Part shown: positions 53,289 through 62,171 of the stretch, one piece after another
Numbering within the stretch: the first letter of the stretch is position 1
How the letters are laid out: each line of letters opens with the position of its first letter
NCBI GenBank assembly: GCA_002421005.1
Contig: DIJC01000020.1
Location: 207,038 to 271,037, forward strand
Length of the DNA stretch: 64,000 nt
Source: Enterobacteriaceae bacterium UBA5654
GTDB taxonomy: Bacteria; Pseudomonadota; Gammaproteobacteria; Enterobacterales; Enterobacteriaceae
Direction: 5' to 3'
Notes under the pieces: generated by a model
Told to the model about the DNA's origin: nothing
What the model saw: the letters and a program-made list of their open reading frames with translations, nothing else
Databases searched by the model: none
Made by a program: the position numbers and the translations under genes

Positions 53289-54407
53289 CTATTTTTCTTC
53301 CCCGTCCGGGTGATTTAACCCTTCTTCAATCACGATTTCGTCGATTTCATCGGCGTTACCCGGATGATCGCGCCCGGAAAGCAGATTCCAGCAGGCGATA
53401 AACAGCGCGGCAATCAACGGGCCGATCACAAAGCCGTTGATGCCGTAAACTTCCAGCCCGCCAAGCGTGGTGATAAGGATCAGGTAATCCGGCATTTTGG
53501 TATCTTTACCGACCAGAATCGGGCGCAGAATGTTGTCTGCCAGACCGACAATCACCACGAAGAAGCCAATCATAAAGAAACCCTGCCAGAGCTGACCGGT
53601 GGCGAACAAATAGAGGGTCGCCGGAACCCAGATAATCGCCGCACCGACCGCCGGAACCAGTGACAGAAACGCCATCAGCGCGCCCCACAGGATGCTGCCG
53701 TCAATGCCCGCAATATAGAATGCCAGCCCGCCGAGCACGCCCTGCACAATCGCCACTACCACCGTGCCTTTCACCGTCGCCCGCGACACGGCAGCAAATT
53801 TAGCGAACAGGTGATGCTTCATATATTTCGACAGCGGCAGCGCTTCCAGCGTCAGGCGAACCAGGTAAGGGCCGTCTTTCAGCAGGAAGAAAAGCAGATA
53901 CAGCATAATGCCGAAGCTGATGGTGAAGCCGAACGTACCTTTGCCAATTAAGAACGCGCTGCCCGCTAAATATTGCCCACCCTTAAGCGCCACGCCGGAA
54001 AGTTTTTGCTGGATCTGAGTGGCGTTATCGAGATCGTGCTCGGCAAGAAAATGCCGCGCCCATGACGGAAGGTGTTCAAACAGACTGGCAATGACCACCG
54101 GGAACTGGGTGTTATGCTGCTGCAACTTGCCATAAACCAGATTTATTTCAAAGGCTAATGACGAGAGAATAATGGTCAGCGGTGTAAAGACGATCAGGCA
54201 TATAATCACCAGCGTAAGGAATGACGACAGAATATTTCGGTCGCCGAGTTTAGTGCGTAAAATATTTTTAAGTGGATGAAAAATGATCGCCAGTATCGCC
54301 GCCCATAAAATCGCCGAGTAGTAGGGGGCGAGCACGTCGAAAAACGCCCAGGTGACAATAATCAGTATCAGTATAAAAAAACCTTTGGTCAGACCCTTGA
54401 ATCTCAT
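53289..54407 (-). CDS. AI-2E family membrane transporter
   Basis: A 372-residue inner-membrane protein of the AI-2E family (PF01594), with about eight hydrophobic segments. The family signature is in the second half: ILWGALMAFLSLVPAVGAAI, then ADNILRPILVGKDTKMPDYL and LGGLEVYGINGFVIGPLIAAL. Members include TqsA, YdiK and PerM; this one is not close to those as I recall them. The C-terminus is acidic. The substrate is unknown. Confidence 0.88.
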   Translation of the reverse strand: MRFKGLTKGFFILILIIVTWAFFDVLAPYYSAILWAAILAIIFHPLKNILRTKLGDRNILSSFLTLVIICLIVFTPLTIILSSLAFEINLVYGKLQQHNTQFPVVIASLFEHLPSWARHFLAEHDLDNATQIQQKLSGVALKGGQYLAGSAFLIGKGTFGFTISFGIMLYLLFFLLKDGPYLVRLTLEALPLSKYMKHHLFAKFAAVSRATVKGTVVVAIVQGVLGGLAFYIAGIDGSILWGALMAFLSLVPAVGAAIIWVPATLYLFATGQLWQGFFMIGFFVVIVGLADNILRPILVGKDTKMPDYLILITTLGGLEVYGINGFVIGPLIAALFIACWNLLSGRDHPGNADEIDEIVIEEGLNHPDGEEK

Positions 54408-54464
54408 AAGAACTTCCTGAACTTGCTGTAGTTACCCAAAATATACCAGGCATTTGAAATATTA

Positions 54465-54578
54465 CTACTTTTTGGCGGATCTTTTCGCAACAGGCACCTC
54501 CGGCGCAGCAGCGGAAAAGCGTCGCGGGACAGGTTGCCTGTAGCGAAGCGGCAACGCGGGTTTCTTGAGTAAATTCAT
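54465..54578 (-). CDS. Candidate small basic protein (37 residues)
   Basis: A frame too short for usual gene calls: MNLLKKPALPLRYRQPVPRR, then FSAAAPEVPVAKRSAKK and TAG. It is strongly basic and proline-rich, with codon use like neighbouring genes. AAGG lies about 8 bases upstream of the ATG. It sits between the AI-2E gene and the KGG gene. The rest of this 387-base gap (54408-54794) shows only AT-rich DNA with likely promoters. Translation is unproven. Confidence 0.4.
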   Translation of the reverse strand: MNLLKKPALPLRYRQPVPRRFSAAAPEVPVAKRSAKK

Positions 54579-54794
54579 CATGCACGCCTTAGTACTGAAA
54601 ATATATTTTGCAATATTTAGCCTTGTGCCGCTTCGTTATTTCCATAGATTACAAATTGGGTAAAAATATAAGATTGCTCCGACTCGTTTTGTTTTATTGG
54701 ACTTGCGAAGCTGACCGCAGCAACTAATATTAAATCTGCTTACAAGGGCGCTGCCCAAATGTTTAAACCCAGAACAGGTAATGAGGTGATTGAT

Positions 54795-54974
54795 ATGACT
54801 CAGCATCGTGGCGGTTCCGGTAATTTCGCAGCAGACAAAAACCGTGCAGCGGAAGCGGGGCGCAAAGGTGGTCAGGCCAGCGGCGGTAACTTCAAAAACG
54901 ATCCCCAGCGTGCCTCTGAAGCTGGTAAAAAAGGCGGGAAAAATAGCCATAGCGGCGGACGTTCTTCCTCCTGA
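54795..54974 (+). CDS. KGG-repeat stress protein (YmdF/YciG-like)
   Basis: A 59-residue hydrophilic protein made of KGG/RKGG motifs: HRGGSGNFAADKNRA, GRKGGQASGGNFKNDPQRA, GKKGG. It is almost the same as YmdF/YciG of E. coli, general-stress (RpoS-dependent) proteins. GAGGTGA precedes the ATG at 54795; the frame opens at 54759. It is followed by a DUF892 gene, as in yciG-yciF. Confidence 0.9.
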   Translation: MTQHRGGSGNFAADKNRAAEAGRKGGQASGGNFKNDPQRASEAGKKGGKNSHSGGRSSS

Positions 54975-55131
54975 TATTTTCTTCAGCGCATTAATCAATT
55001 CAGGACGTCAGGAAGTCAGCTAACGGTAATGCTGAAATGATTTATTCACTGTAATTTGTTATTAAGCGGCGCTTTCCTGAATATCTCTTCTGCGCCGCTT
55101 TATCATAAAATTCAACGACGAGGTAATAATA

Positions 55132-55611
55132 ATGCCAGCGGTCAAAAATCTTAACGATCTATTCATTCATGAATTATCAGATATTTACAGCGCCGAGAAG
55201 CAAATTACCCGCGCCCTGCCCAAAATGGCCAGAGCCGCCACCTCGCCGAAACTCGTCGCCGCGTTTGAAGCGCACCTCGAAGAAACCCGTGGACAGATTG
55301 AGCGTATCGATCAACTGGTGGAAGTGACTGAAGGCGTGCGCATCAAACGTATGAAGTGTCACGCGCTGGAAGGTCTGGCTGAAGAAGCGCAGGAAATTAT
55401 TGAATCCGTGGAAGCGGGAGAGGTACGCGATGCCGGGCTGATCGGTGCGGCACAAAAAGTGGAACACTATGAAATTGCCTCCTACGGGACGCTGAAAACG
55501 CTGGCTCTCAAGCTGGGCTATAAAGAAGCCGCAAAACTGCTGGATGAAACTCTCCAGGAAGAGAAGGCGACTGACAGCAAGCTGACGGTAATTGCCGAAA
55601 GCGGCAAGTAA
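55132..55611 (+). CDS. YciF-like ferritin-fold protein (DUF892)
   Basis: A 159-residue four-helix protein: LNDLFIHELSDIYSAEKQIT, LPKMARAATSPKL, then the metal-ligand helices with EETRGQIERI and KVEHYEIASYGTL. E. coli YciF and YciE are stress-induced relatives whose role is unknown, possibly metal or oxidative. It probably shares a stress operon with the KGG protein gene upstream, separated by 157 bases. Confidence 0.9.
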   Translation: MPAVKNLNDLFIHELSDIYSAEKQITRALPKMARAATSPKLVAAFEAHLEETRGQIERIDQLVEVTEGVRIKRMKCHALEGLAEEAQEIIESVEAGEVRDAGLIGAAQKVEHYEIASYGTLKTLALKLGYKEAAKLLDETLQEEKATDSKLTVIAESGK

Positions 55612-55622
55612 GATCTTCCCCG

Positions 55623-55645
55623 CCCGGCGAATTCCCCTCGCCGGG
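55623..55645 (+). terminator. Terminator after the yciF-like gene
   Basis: CCCGGCGA and TCGCCGGG form an 8-bp stem with a 7-base loop, 11 bases after the stop; the tail CCTGCGTTTCTCC is only moderately T-rich. Confidence 0.75.
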
Positions 55646-55727
55646 CCTGCGTTTCTCCCATTCACACCATCTCATGCATTTCATTACACCCCGTTAAACC
55701 CGGAAACAATTCAGTTGAAAATGCATA

Positions 55728-55752
55728 GAGAATGAGTATAGTTCTCATTCTC
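55728..55752. promoter_or_regulatory. Probable Fur operator
   Basis: GAGAATGAG and CTCATTCTC are perfect 9-bp inverted arms around a 7-base centre, close to the Fur consensus of repeated GATAAT/ATTATC-like hexamers. It lies about 170 bases upstream of the YncE-like gene, which is followed by a TonB-dependent receptor, so iron repression is expected. The 170 bases between (55753-55923) hold no gene that I can see. Confidence 0.6.
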
Positions 55753-55923
55753 TTTGTTATTCGCAGGCGCGACAAGGATCTTCCTGCTACGCAGTGAACT
55801 CGTTTCACAGGGAAACACTGAGGCACATGGTGGAGCGCGCGTCACGACATACCGGAATTCACAACCATAATCCGGGGTAGCCTCCACTTTTCTGCTTATT
55901 TTGAAGGTGAAGGATTTCTCCTG

Positions 55924-57012
55924 ATGAAAATGAAAATCTCTGCGCTGGCGCTGCTGATGACGGTAGCGCTGGGCGGCTGTACGGCCCAACATACCTCTGC
56001 TATTAAACCCGCCGCTGAAAGCCCGAAAACGACTGCCGCTGCGCAGCCTGAAAACGTACAAAAACGCGATCTGGCGGATGGCCTGTATGAAGTGGCGTTA
56101 AGCCCGAAAGGTGACGCGCTGTACGTCGCCAGCTCCGAAGGCTTCAAAGATGTGCAGGGCGGGGTGATCTATAAGCTCGATCCGCGCACCCTGAAAACGA
56201 TCGGCGCCAGCCATACCGATCTGAAAAACTTCGCCCTGGCGATGTCCGATGATGGACAAACGCTGTACGTTACCAACTCGCTCGATGGCGGTGTCAGCGC
56301 CATTAACGTCGCGGATGGCAAAGTGAAAAACCGCGTGCTGTTCCCGGAACGTAATCCTGAAGGTTTCCCTTACGGCGCACGCCAAATCCTGCTGCACAAT
56401 AACACCCTTTACATTGGTGCAGTGGCCGATCCGGCCATCATCTGGGTGCTGGATGCGAAAACGCTGAAGCTGAAAACGCGCATCAAAAATACCGGCAAAT
56501 GGATGACCGGCCTGCACTACTCGGAAAAAACCGACCGGCTGTACGCCGCCAACGGCGGTGGCGAGATCCTGGTGATCAACCCGCGCAACAACCGCATCGA
56601 ACAGCGCTGGAAACCGCTGGGCGATAAACCGGCGCTGCTGCTCAATATCGCTGAAGACAGCGAAACCGGACGCCTGTTCGTCACCGACAACTCAAAAGCG
56701 AAAACGACTCTGGTGCTGGATATCCACAGCGGCAACGTGATTAAACAGCTGGATGTTGGTGATTCCCTGTCGGTGAAATACAACGCCAGACGCAACGAAA
56801 TCTATATCTCCCAACGCGATACCGGCAAGGTGCTGAGCCTCAATGGCACCACCTACGCCGTGAAACAAGCCTGGGATCTGCCGCCGAATCCAAACAGCCT
56901 TGCGCTCTCTGCTGACGGACAGACGCTGTACGTAACGGTGAAGCAGAAGTTCAACAAAGACCATTCAACCAGCGGACCTGATAGCGTTGTCCGTATTGAT
57001 TTGAATAAATAA
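55924..57012 (+). CDS. YncE-like beta-propeller lipoprotein
   Basis: A 362-residue seven-bladed propeller protein related to E. coli YncE (353 residues), with repeated blades such as GDALYVASSEGF, GQTLYVTNSLDGGVSAIN and PNSLALSADGQTLYVTVKQK. Unlike YncE it has a lipobox, ALGGC (C19), so it should be lipid-anchored, probably to the outer membrane. It lies just upstream of a TonB-dependent receptor gene and behind a Fur-type site. In E. coli yncE and the receptor gene yncD are also neighbours. Confidence 0.85.
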   Translation: MKMKISALALLMTVALGGCTAQHTSAIKPAAESPKTTAAAQPENVQKRDLADGLYEVALSPKGDALYVASSEGFKDVQGGVIYKLDPRTLKTIGASHTDLKNFALAMSDDGQTLYVTNSLDGGVSAINVADGKVKNRVLFPERNPEGFPYGARQILLHNNTLYIGAVADPAIIWVLDAKTLKLKTRIKNTGKWMTGLHYSEKTDRLYAANGGGEILVINPRNNRIEQRWKPLGDKPALLLNIAEDSETGRLFVTDNSKAKTTLVLDIHSGNVIKQLDVGDSLSVKYNARRNEIYISQRDTGKVLSLNGTTYAVKQAWDLPPNPNSLALSADGQTLYVTVKQKFNKDHSTSGPDSVVRIDLNK

Positions 57013-57018
57013 CGATCC

Positions 57019-57040
57019 GGCCCGGAAACGGGCCTTTTTT
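57019..57040 (+). terminator. Terminator between the YncE-like and receptor genes
   Basis: GGCCCG and CGGGCC form a 6-bp stem capped by a GAAA tetraloop, followed by six T. Only 23 bases separate it from the receptor ATG, so the receptor may depend on partial read-through. Confidence 0.85.
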
Positions 57041-57063
57041 CACTTTTAATCTCCGGATTGATT

Positions 57064-59265
57064 ATGCACAACACCAAACACTCCTCATTCCCGCTGCGCA
57101 AGACCCTGCTTGCGCTGGCCGTGGGTGCTGCAACCCATACCGTCTTCGCGGCAGCGACGGACACAACGAAAAACAATAAAGAAGAGACGCTTGTGGTGCA
57201 GGCTGCGCCGAAAGACGACTTCAAAGCCGGTGGCAACGATCTGGTGCCTGCTTATCTGGACGGGCAGATTGCCCACGGTGGCCGCCTGGGGATGCTGGGC
57301 GAGCAGAAAGCGATGGACGTTCCATTTAACGTCATCGGCTTCACCTCGAAACTGGTACAGGATCAGCAGGCGAAAACCATCTCCGACGTGACCCGCAACG
57401 ACGCGGGCGTGCAGGCAGTGCAGGGTTACGGCAATTTTGCGGAAACGTACCGCATTCGTGGCTTCAACCTTTACGGCGATGACATGACCTTCGGCGGCCT
57501 GCCGGGCGTGGTGCCGCGTCAGGTGATGGACACCCAAATGCTGGAGCGCGTTGAAGTCTTTAAAGGCGCGAACTCGCTGGTTAACGGCGCGGCGTCCAGC
57601 GGCGTCGGCGGGATGATCAACCTTGAGCCGAAACGTGCGGAAGATACCCCGAACGCCACCGTGGGCGTTGATTACACTTCCGCTTCTCAGGTCGGCGGCA
57701 CGCTGGATCTGGGCCGTCGTTTTGGCGATAACAATCAGTTTGGCGCGCGCGTGAACCTGGTGCATCGTGAAGGCGAAACCGCCGTTGAAGATGATAAGCA
57801 CCGCACCACGCTTGCCGCTATCGGGCTGGACTACCGTGGCGACCGTCTGCGTTCCTCACTGGATTTCGGCTATCAGAAAAAGACCTTCCACGGCGGTGAA
57901 ACCGGCCTGAACATCAGCGGCGTCGATTTTATCCCGTCCGTGCCGGACACCACCAAAAGCTTCAGCCAGAAGTGGGCCTTCAGCGATATCGAAAACGAAT
58001 TCGGGATGGCGAAAAGTGAATACGATCTGACCGATAACTGGACCGCTTACGCCGCGCTCGGAATGCAGCACGCGCACGAAACCGGGGTGTACAGCGCGCC
58101 AAAAGTGCTCAATAAGAACGGTGATGTCTCGGTCGGTCGTCTGGATACCAACCGCATCAGCGACGCTTACAGCGGCATGGGTGGCATTCGCGGCGACTTT
58201 GATACCGGTTTTGTGTCGCACAAAGTCAACGTCGGCTATTCCGCACAAATCGAACAGGATAAAACCGCATGGCGGATGTCGTCGGTAAACCCGACCACCA
58301 ATATTTATAATCCGCAGGATGTACCGATCCCCGCTAACGCCTTCTTTGGCGGCAACTATTCCGATCCGCTGACCACCACCCGCACCCGCGAGCAGGGCTG
58401 GCTGTTAAGCGATACCCTCGGCGTGCTGGATGACCAGTTGCTGTTCACCGCTGGCGCGCGTCATCAGAAAGTGGTGGTGCGTAACTACAGCAACGCCACC
58501 GGCGCGGAAGACACCTCCAGCCGCTATACCGAAAGTCGCTGGATGCCGACTTACGGCGTGGTTTACAAACTGCTGGAAGAAGTTTCCCTGTATGCCAACC
58601 ACACCGAAGCATTACAGCCGGGCAGCGTTGCACCAAGAACGGCCACCAACTACGGTAAAAGCACCGGGATCGCGCACTCGAAACAAAATGAAGTGGGCGT
58701 AAAAGTGGATTACGACCGCGTGGGCGGCTCGCTGGCGCTGTTTGAAATTAAAAAACCGTCGGCAATCCAGGACAGCGTGACCGGGATCTACGCGCTGGAT
58801 GGCGAACAGCGAAACCGTGGCGTTGAACTGAACGTCTTCGGTGAGCCGATGCTGGGCCTGCGTCTGAACGGCAGTAGCGTCTGGCTGGACCCGGAAATGA
58901 CCAAAACCAAAGACGGGACCAATCAGGGTAAAGATGCTATCGGCGTGGCGCGCTTCTACATGGTGCTCGGCGCGGAATATGACATCAAACCGATTGACGG
59001 TCTGACCGCCACCGCCAAAGTGAACCATTCTGGTTCGCAGTACGCGAATGCGGCAAACACCAAAAAACTCGACGACTACACCACGCTGGATCTGGGCGTC
59101 CGCTACCGTATGCACCTGAATCAGCAGCAGAATGATATGGTGGTCCGCGTCGGCGTCGATAACGTTACCAATGAGAAATACTGGGCGAGCGTGGAAGACA
59201 ACGGCACTTACGTCTTCCAGGGCCAGCCGCGTACGCTGAAAGTCTCCATGAGCTACGACTTCTGA
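57064..59265 (+). CDS. TonB-dependent siderophore receptor
   Basis: A 733-residue outer-membrane receptor. It has a signal peptide of about 31 residues, a TonB box ETLVVQA (41-47), a plug domain to about 215 (DVPFNVIGFTSKLV, RIRGFNLYGDDM, VEVFKGANSLVNG), then a 22-strand barrel ending in TLKVSMSYDF with the terminal Phe. It is of the ferrichrome/ferrioxamine/hydroxamate receptor class, but the ligand cannot be told. The frame opens at a TTG at 57058; the ATG at 57064 is preferred. It is probably iron-regulated with the upstream lipoprotein. Confidence 0.9.
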   Translation: MHNTKHSSFPLRKTLLALAVGAATHTVFAAATDTTKNNKEETLVVQAAPKDDFKAGGNDLVPAYLDGQIAHGGRLGMLGEQKAMDVPFNVIGFTSKLVQDQQAKTISDVTRNDAGVQAVQGYGNFAETYRIRGFNLYGDDMTFGGLPGVVPRQVMDTQMLERVEVFKGANSLVNGAASSGVGGMINLEPKRAEDTPNATVGVDYTSASQVGGTLDLGRRFGDNNQFGARVNLVHREGETAVEDDKHRTTLAAIGLDYRGDRLRSSLDFGYQKKTFHGGETGLNISGVDFIPSVPDTTKSFSQKWAFSDIENEFGMAKSEYDLTDNWTAYAALGMQHAHETGVYSAPKVLNKNGDVSVGRLDTNRISDAYSGMGGIRGDFDTGFVSHKVNVGYSAQIEQDKTAWRMSSVNPTTNIYNPQDVPIPANAFFGGNYSDPLTTTRTREQGWLLSDTLGVLDDQLLFTAGARHQKVVVRNYSNATGAEDTSSRYTESRWMPTYGVVYKLLEEVSLYANHTEALQPGSVAPRTATNYGKSTGIAHSKQNEVGVKVDYDRVGGSLALFEIKKPSAIQDSVTGIYALDGEQRNRGVELNVFGEPMLGLRLNGSSVWLDPEMTKTKDGTNQGKDAIGVARFYMVLGAEYDIKPIDGLTATAKVNHSGSQYANAANTKKLDDYTTLDLGVRYRMHLNQQQNDMVVRVGVDNVTNEKYWASVEDNGTYVFQGQPRTLKVSMSYDF

Positions 59266-59275
59266 TCCTCGTAAG

Positions 59276-59293
59276 GCGGGCAGGGACGCCCGC
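59276..59293 (+). terminator. Hairpin after the receptor gene
   Basis: GCGGGC and GCCCGC form a 6-bp stem with a 6-base loop, ten bases after the stop. The tail (ACCTTCC) is weak, so it is a tentative terminator. Confidence 0.5.
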
Positions 59294-59370
59294 ACCTTCC
59301 ACGCGACTTGATGTCTGGCGTGCATAAGTGTTAAAAGGTGCCCCTTACTAAAACAACACAGGGGTTAGAC

Positions 59371-60762
59371 GTGAAAAACGCGTCGCTGGCATCCAGTCAT
59401 TCTGCGGATGTCTCTGCGGACAGCAGTCCGACATTACACCGGGGTTTACAAAACCGACATATCCAGTTAATCGCGCTCGGCGGGGCCATTGGTACCGGGC
59501 TATTCCTCGGTATTGGTCCGGCGATCCAGATGGCAGGCCCGGCGGTGGTGCTGGGCTACGCGATTGCCGGGATCATCGCTTTCCTGATTATGCGCCAGCT
59601 CGGTGAAATGGTGGTTGAAGAACCGGTTTCCGGTTCGTTTGCCCATTTCGCCTACAAATACTGGGGACCGTTCGCCGGATTTCTTTCCGGCTGGAACTAC
59701 TGGGTGATGTTCGTGCTGGTTGGCATGGCGGAACTGACGGCGGCGGGCATCTATATGCAGTACTGGCTACCGGATGTGCCGACGTGGATCTGGGCCGCCG
59801 TGTTCTTCATTATCATCAACGCGGTCAATCTGGTGAATGTGCGTCTGTATGGTGAAACCGAGTTCTGGTTTGCGTTGATCAAAGTGCTCGCCATTATCGG
59901 GATGATTGGCTTCGGTATCTGGATGCTGGTTTCCGGTCACGGCGGCGAGCGAGCAACGATTGACAATCTGTGGGCCCACGGCGGCTTCCTGGCAACCGGC
60001 TGGCACGGGCTGATCCTGTCGCTGGCGGTCATTATGTTCTCCTTCGGCGGGCTGGAGCTGATTGGCATTACCGCTGCCGAAGCGCGCGACCCGGAAAAGT
60101 CGATCCCGAAAGCAGTCAATCAGGTGGTCTACCGCATCCTGCTGTTTTACATCGGCTCGCTGGTGGTGCTACTGGCGCTCTATCCGTGGATGGAAATTAA
60201 ATCCAACAGCAGCCCATTTGTGATGATTTTCCACGAGCTGAACAGCGACCTGGTGGCCTCGGCGCTGAACTTTGTCATTCTGGTGGCCTCGCTGTCGGTG
60301 TATAACAGCGGCGTTTACTCGAACAGCCGGATGCTGTTTGGCCTGTCGGTGCAGGGCAACGCGCCGAAGTTTCTCACCCGCATCAGCCATCGCGGGGTGC
60401 CGGTGAACTCGCTGCTGCTGTCGGGCGCGATCACCTCGCTGGTGGTGCTGATCAACTACCTGCTGCCGCAAAAAGCCTTCGGCCTGCTGATGGCGCTGGT
60501 GGTGGCAACGCTGCTGCTGAACTGGATCATGATTTGCCTGGCGCACCTGAAGTTTCGCGCGGCAATGCGGCGCAAAGGGCGGCTGCCGAAGTTTAAGGCG
60601 CTGCTGTCGCCGGGCAGTAATTACCTGTGCATTGCCTTTCTGATGATGGTGCTGGGGCTGATGTGTACGATGGACGAAATGCGCCTGTCGGCCATTTTGC
60701 TTCCCGTCTGGATCGTTTTCCTGTTCATCGCCTTTAAATGTCTGCGTCGTAAAGCGGCCTGA
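59371..60762 (+). CDS. pheP: Phenylalanine permease PheP
   Basis: A 463-residue amino-acid/proton symporter of the APC superfamily with twelve membrane segments, nearly identical to E. coli PheP (458). Family blocks are GGAIGTGLFLGIGPAIQMAG, the amphipathic FGGLELIGITAAEARDPEKS loop and SNSRMLFGLS. An earlier GTG at 59338 is open, but the GTG at 59371 starts VKNAS as in E. coli, with GGGG seven bases upstream. No TyrR box pair was obvious in the 100-base upstream gap. Confidence 0.95.
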   Translation: MKNASLASSHSADVSADSSPTLHRGLQNRHIQLIALGGAIGTGLFLGIGPAIQMAGPAVVLGYAIAGIIAFLIMRQLGEMVVEEPVSGSFAHFAYKYWGPFAGFLSGWNYWVMFVLVGMAELTAAGIYMQYWLPDVPTWIWAAVFFIIINAVNLVNVRLYGETEFWFALIKVLAIIGMIGFGIWMLVSGHGGERATIDNLWAHGGFLATGWHGLILSLAVIMFSFGGLELIGITAAEARDPEKSIPKAVNQVVYRILLFYIGSLVVLLALYPWMEIKSNSSPFVMIFHELNSDLVASALNFVILVASLSVYNSGVYSNSRMLFGLSVQGNAPKFLTRISHRGVPVNSLLLSGAITSLVVLINYLLPQKAFGLLMALVVATLLLNWIMICLAHLKFRAAMRRKGRLPKFKALLSPGSNYLCIAFLMMVLGLMCTMDEMRLSAILLPVWIVFLFIAFKCLRRKAA

Positions 60763-60768
60763 TCTCCC

Positions 60769-60793
60769 TGTCCCGCTGGTTGACAGCGGGACA
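60769..60793 (+). terminator. Terminator after pheP
   Basis: TGTCCCGCTG and CAGCGGGACA form a perfect 10-bp stem with a 5-base loop, six bases after the pheP stop; the tail ATATCTCC is short of T. Confidence 0.75.
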
Positions 60794-60860
60794 ATATCTC
60801 CCCTGCGTTTTATTGTGAGCCAACTCGCGGATCTGTCGTCTGACGCAGGATCTTTATTTT

Positions 60861-60903
60861 GTAATCGATTACTTTTCAATTGAGATGATTTGTAATCGAT
60901 TAC
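60861..60903. promoter_or_regulatory. Twin LacI-type operators upstream of the MFS operon
   Basis: GTAATCGATTAC occurs twice as an exact 12-bp palindrome (60861-60872 and 60892-60903), starts 31 bp apart, about three helical turns. The central CG and the AATCGATT core fit LacI/GalR-family sites. They lie 20-63 bases before the MFS start, so two repressor dimers could sit on the same DNA face over the promoter. The regulator gene is not in the window near here. Confidence 0.75.
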
Positions 60904-60923
60904 TTTTTAAAGGTGAGGCGAAA

Positions 60924-62171
60924 ATGGTTACGACAACTGAAACCCACGGCAGGGGAGGCGTGCAGCATCGGCTTCTTGTGCCCCGTCTGTCATTAATGAT
61001 GTTTTTACAGTTTTTCATCTGGGGAAGCTGGTCGGTTACGCTGGGGCTGGTAATGACCCAGCACAACATGTCGCTACTGATTGGCGATGCGTTCTCGGCG
61101 GGACCGATTGCCTCTATTCTCTCGCCGTTCGTGCTGGGAATGCTGGTGGACCGCTTCTTCGCCTCGCAAAAGGTAATGGCGGTCATGCACCTGCTCGGTG
61201 CGGCGATCCTCTGGTTTGTGCCGCAGGCGCTGGTGGCGCAAAACGGCGCGCTGCTGATTGGTCTGCTTTTCGGCTATACGCTGTGCTACATGCCAACCCT
61301 GGCGCTGACCAATAATATTGCCTTCCACAGCCTGGCGAACATCGACAAAACCTTCCCGGTCGTGCGCGTGTTCGGCACCATCGGCTGGATTATTGCCGGG
61401 ATCTTCATCGGCGTGACCGGCATTTCAGACACCACCGGCATCTTTACTCTGGCGGCGATTTGCTCGGTGATCCTCGCGCTCTACAGTCTGACCCTGCCAC
61501 ATACGCCAGCCCCGGCGAAAGGGCTGCCGGTAAAAGTGCGCGATCTGTTCTGCGCCGATGCCTTTGCCCTGCTGAAAACGCGCCACTTCTTTATCTTCTC
61601 TTTATGCGCCACGCTGATTTCCGTGCCGCTCGGCACCTATTATGCCTATACCGCGTCGTATCTGGCGGACGCGGGCGTGGGCGATGTTAGCACCGCAATG
61701 TCCTTCGGTCAGATGTCGGAAATCTTTTTCATGCTGGTGATCCCGCTGCTGTTCCGGCGGCTGGGGGTGAAATACATGCTGCTGATCGGCATGTTCGCCT
61801 GGTTCGTGCGCTATGCGATGTTTGCGCTGGGCGTCAGCGAAGAGGGGCGCATCCTGCTGTATCTCGGGATTTTGCTGCACGGCGTTTGTTACGATTTCTT
61901 CTTCGTGGTCGGCTTTATTTATACCGATCGGGTGGCGGGGGAGAAGGTCAAAGGCCAGGCCCAGAGCATGATTGTGATGTTCACTTACGGGATCGGGATG
62001 CTGCTCGGCTCGCAGATTTCCGGGGCGTTGTACAACCGTCTGGTGGCCGGGCAAACCGTGCCGCAGGCGTGGGTCACGTTCTGGTGGATCCCGGCGATTG
62101 CCGCCGCCGTTATTGCCCTGATTTTCCTTTTCTCTTTCCACTATCGCGATGAAAAAGAGGAGGGCGTATGA
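60924..62171 (+). CDS. NupG/YegT-type MFS nucleoside (or sugar) symporter
   Basis: A 415-residue major facilitator of the nucleoside:H+ symporter family (NupG, XapB, YegT). It has twelve segments. Early blocks are LMMFLQFFIWGSWSVTLG and SPFVLGMLVDRFF, later FFFVVGFIYTDRVAGEKVKGQAQ, the family signature. The neighbours suggest a glycoside or inositol-like substrate rather than a plain nucleoside. The frame opens at 60885; AAAGGTGAGG precedes the ATG at 60924. It is first in an operon with ATGA overlaps. Confidence 0.88.
   Translation: MVTTTETHGRGGVQHRLLVPRLSLMMFLQFFIWGSWSVTLGLVMTQHNMSLLIGDAFSAGPIASILSPFVLGMLVDRFFASQKVMAVMHLLGAAILWFVPQALVAQNGALLIGLLFGYTLCYMPTLALTNNIAFHSLANIDKTFPVVRVFGTIGWIIAGIFIGVTGISDTTGIFTLAAICSVILALYSLTLPHTPAPAKGLPVKVRDLFCADAFALLKTRHFFIFSLCATLISVPLGTYYAYTASYLADAGVGDVSTAMSFGQMSEIFFMLVIPLLFRRLGVKYMLLIGMFAWFVRYAMFALGVSEEGRILLYLGILLHGVCYDFFFVVGFIYTDRVAGEKVKGQAQSMIVMFTYGIGMLLGSQISGALYNRLVAGQTVPQAWVTFWWIPAIAAAVIALIFLFSFHYRDEKEEGV

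Noticed and set aside
54268..54585. 105-codon minus-strand frame overlapping the AI-2E gene start
   Set aside because: Out of phase with the AI-2E gene, and its second half is the shadow of that gene; the 37-codon frame in another phase is the better candidate.
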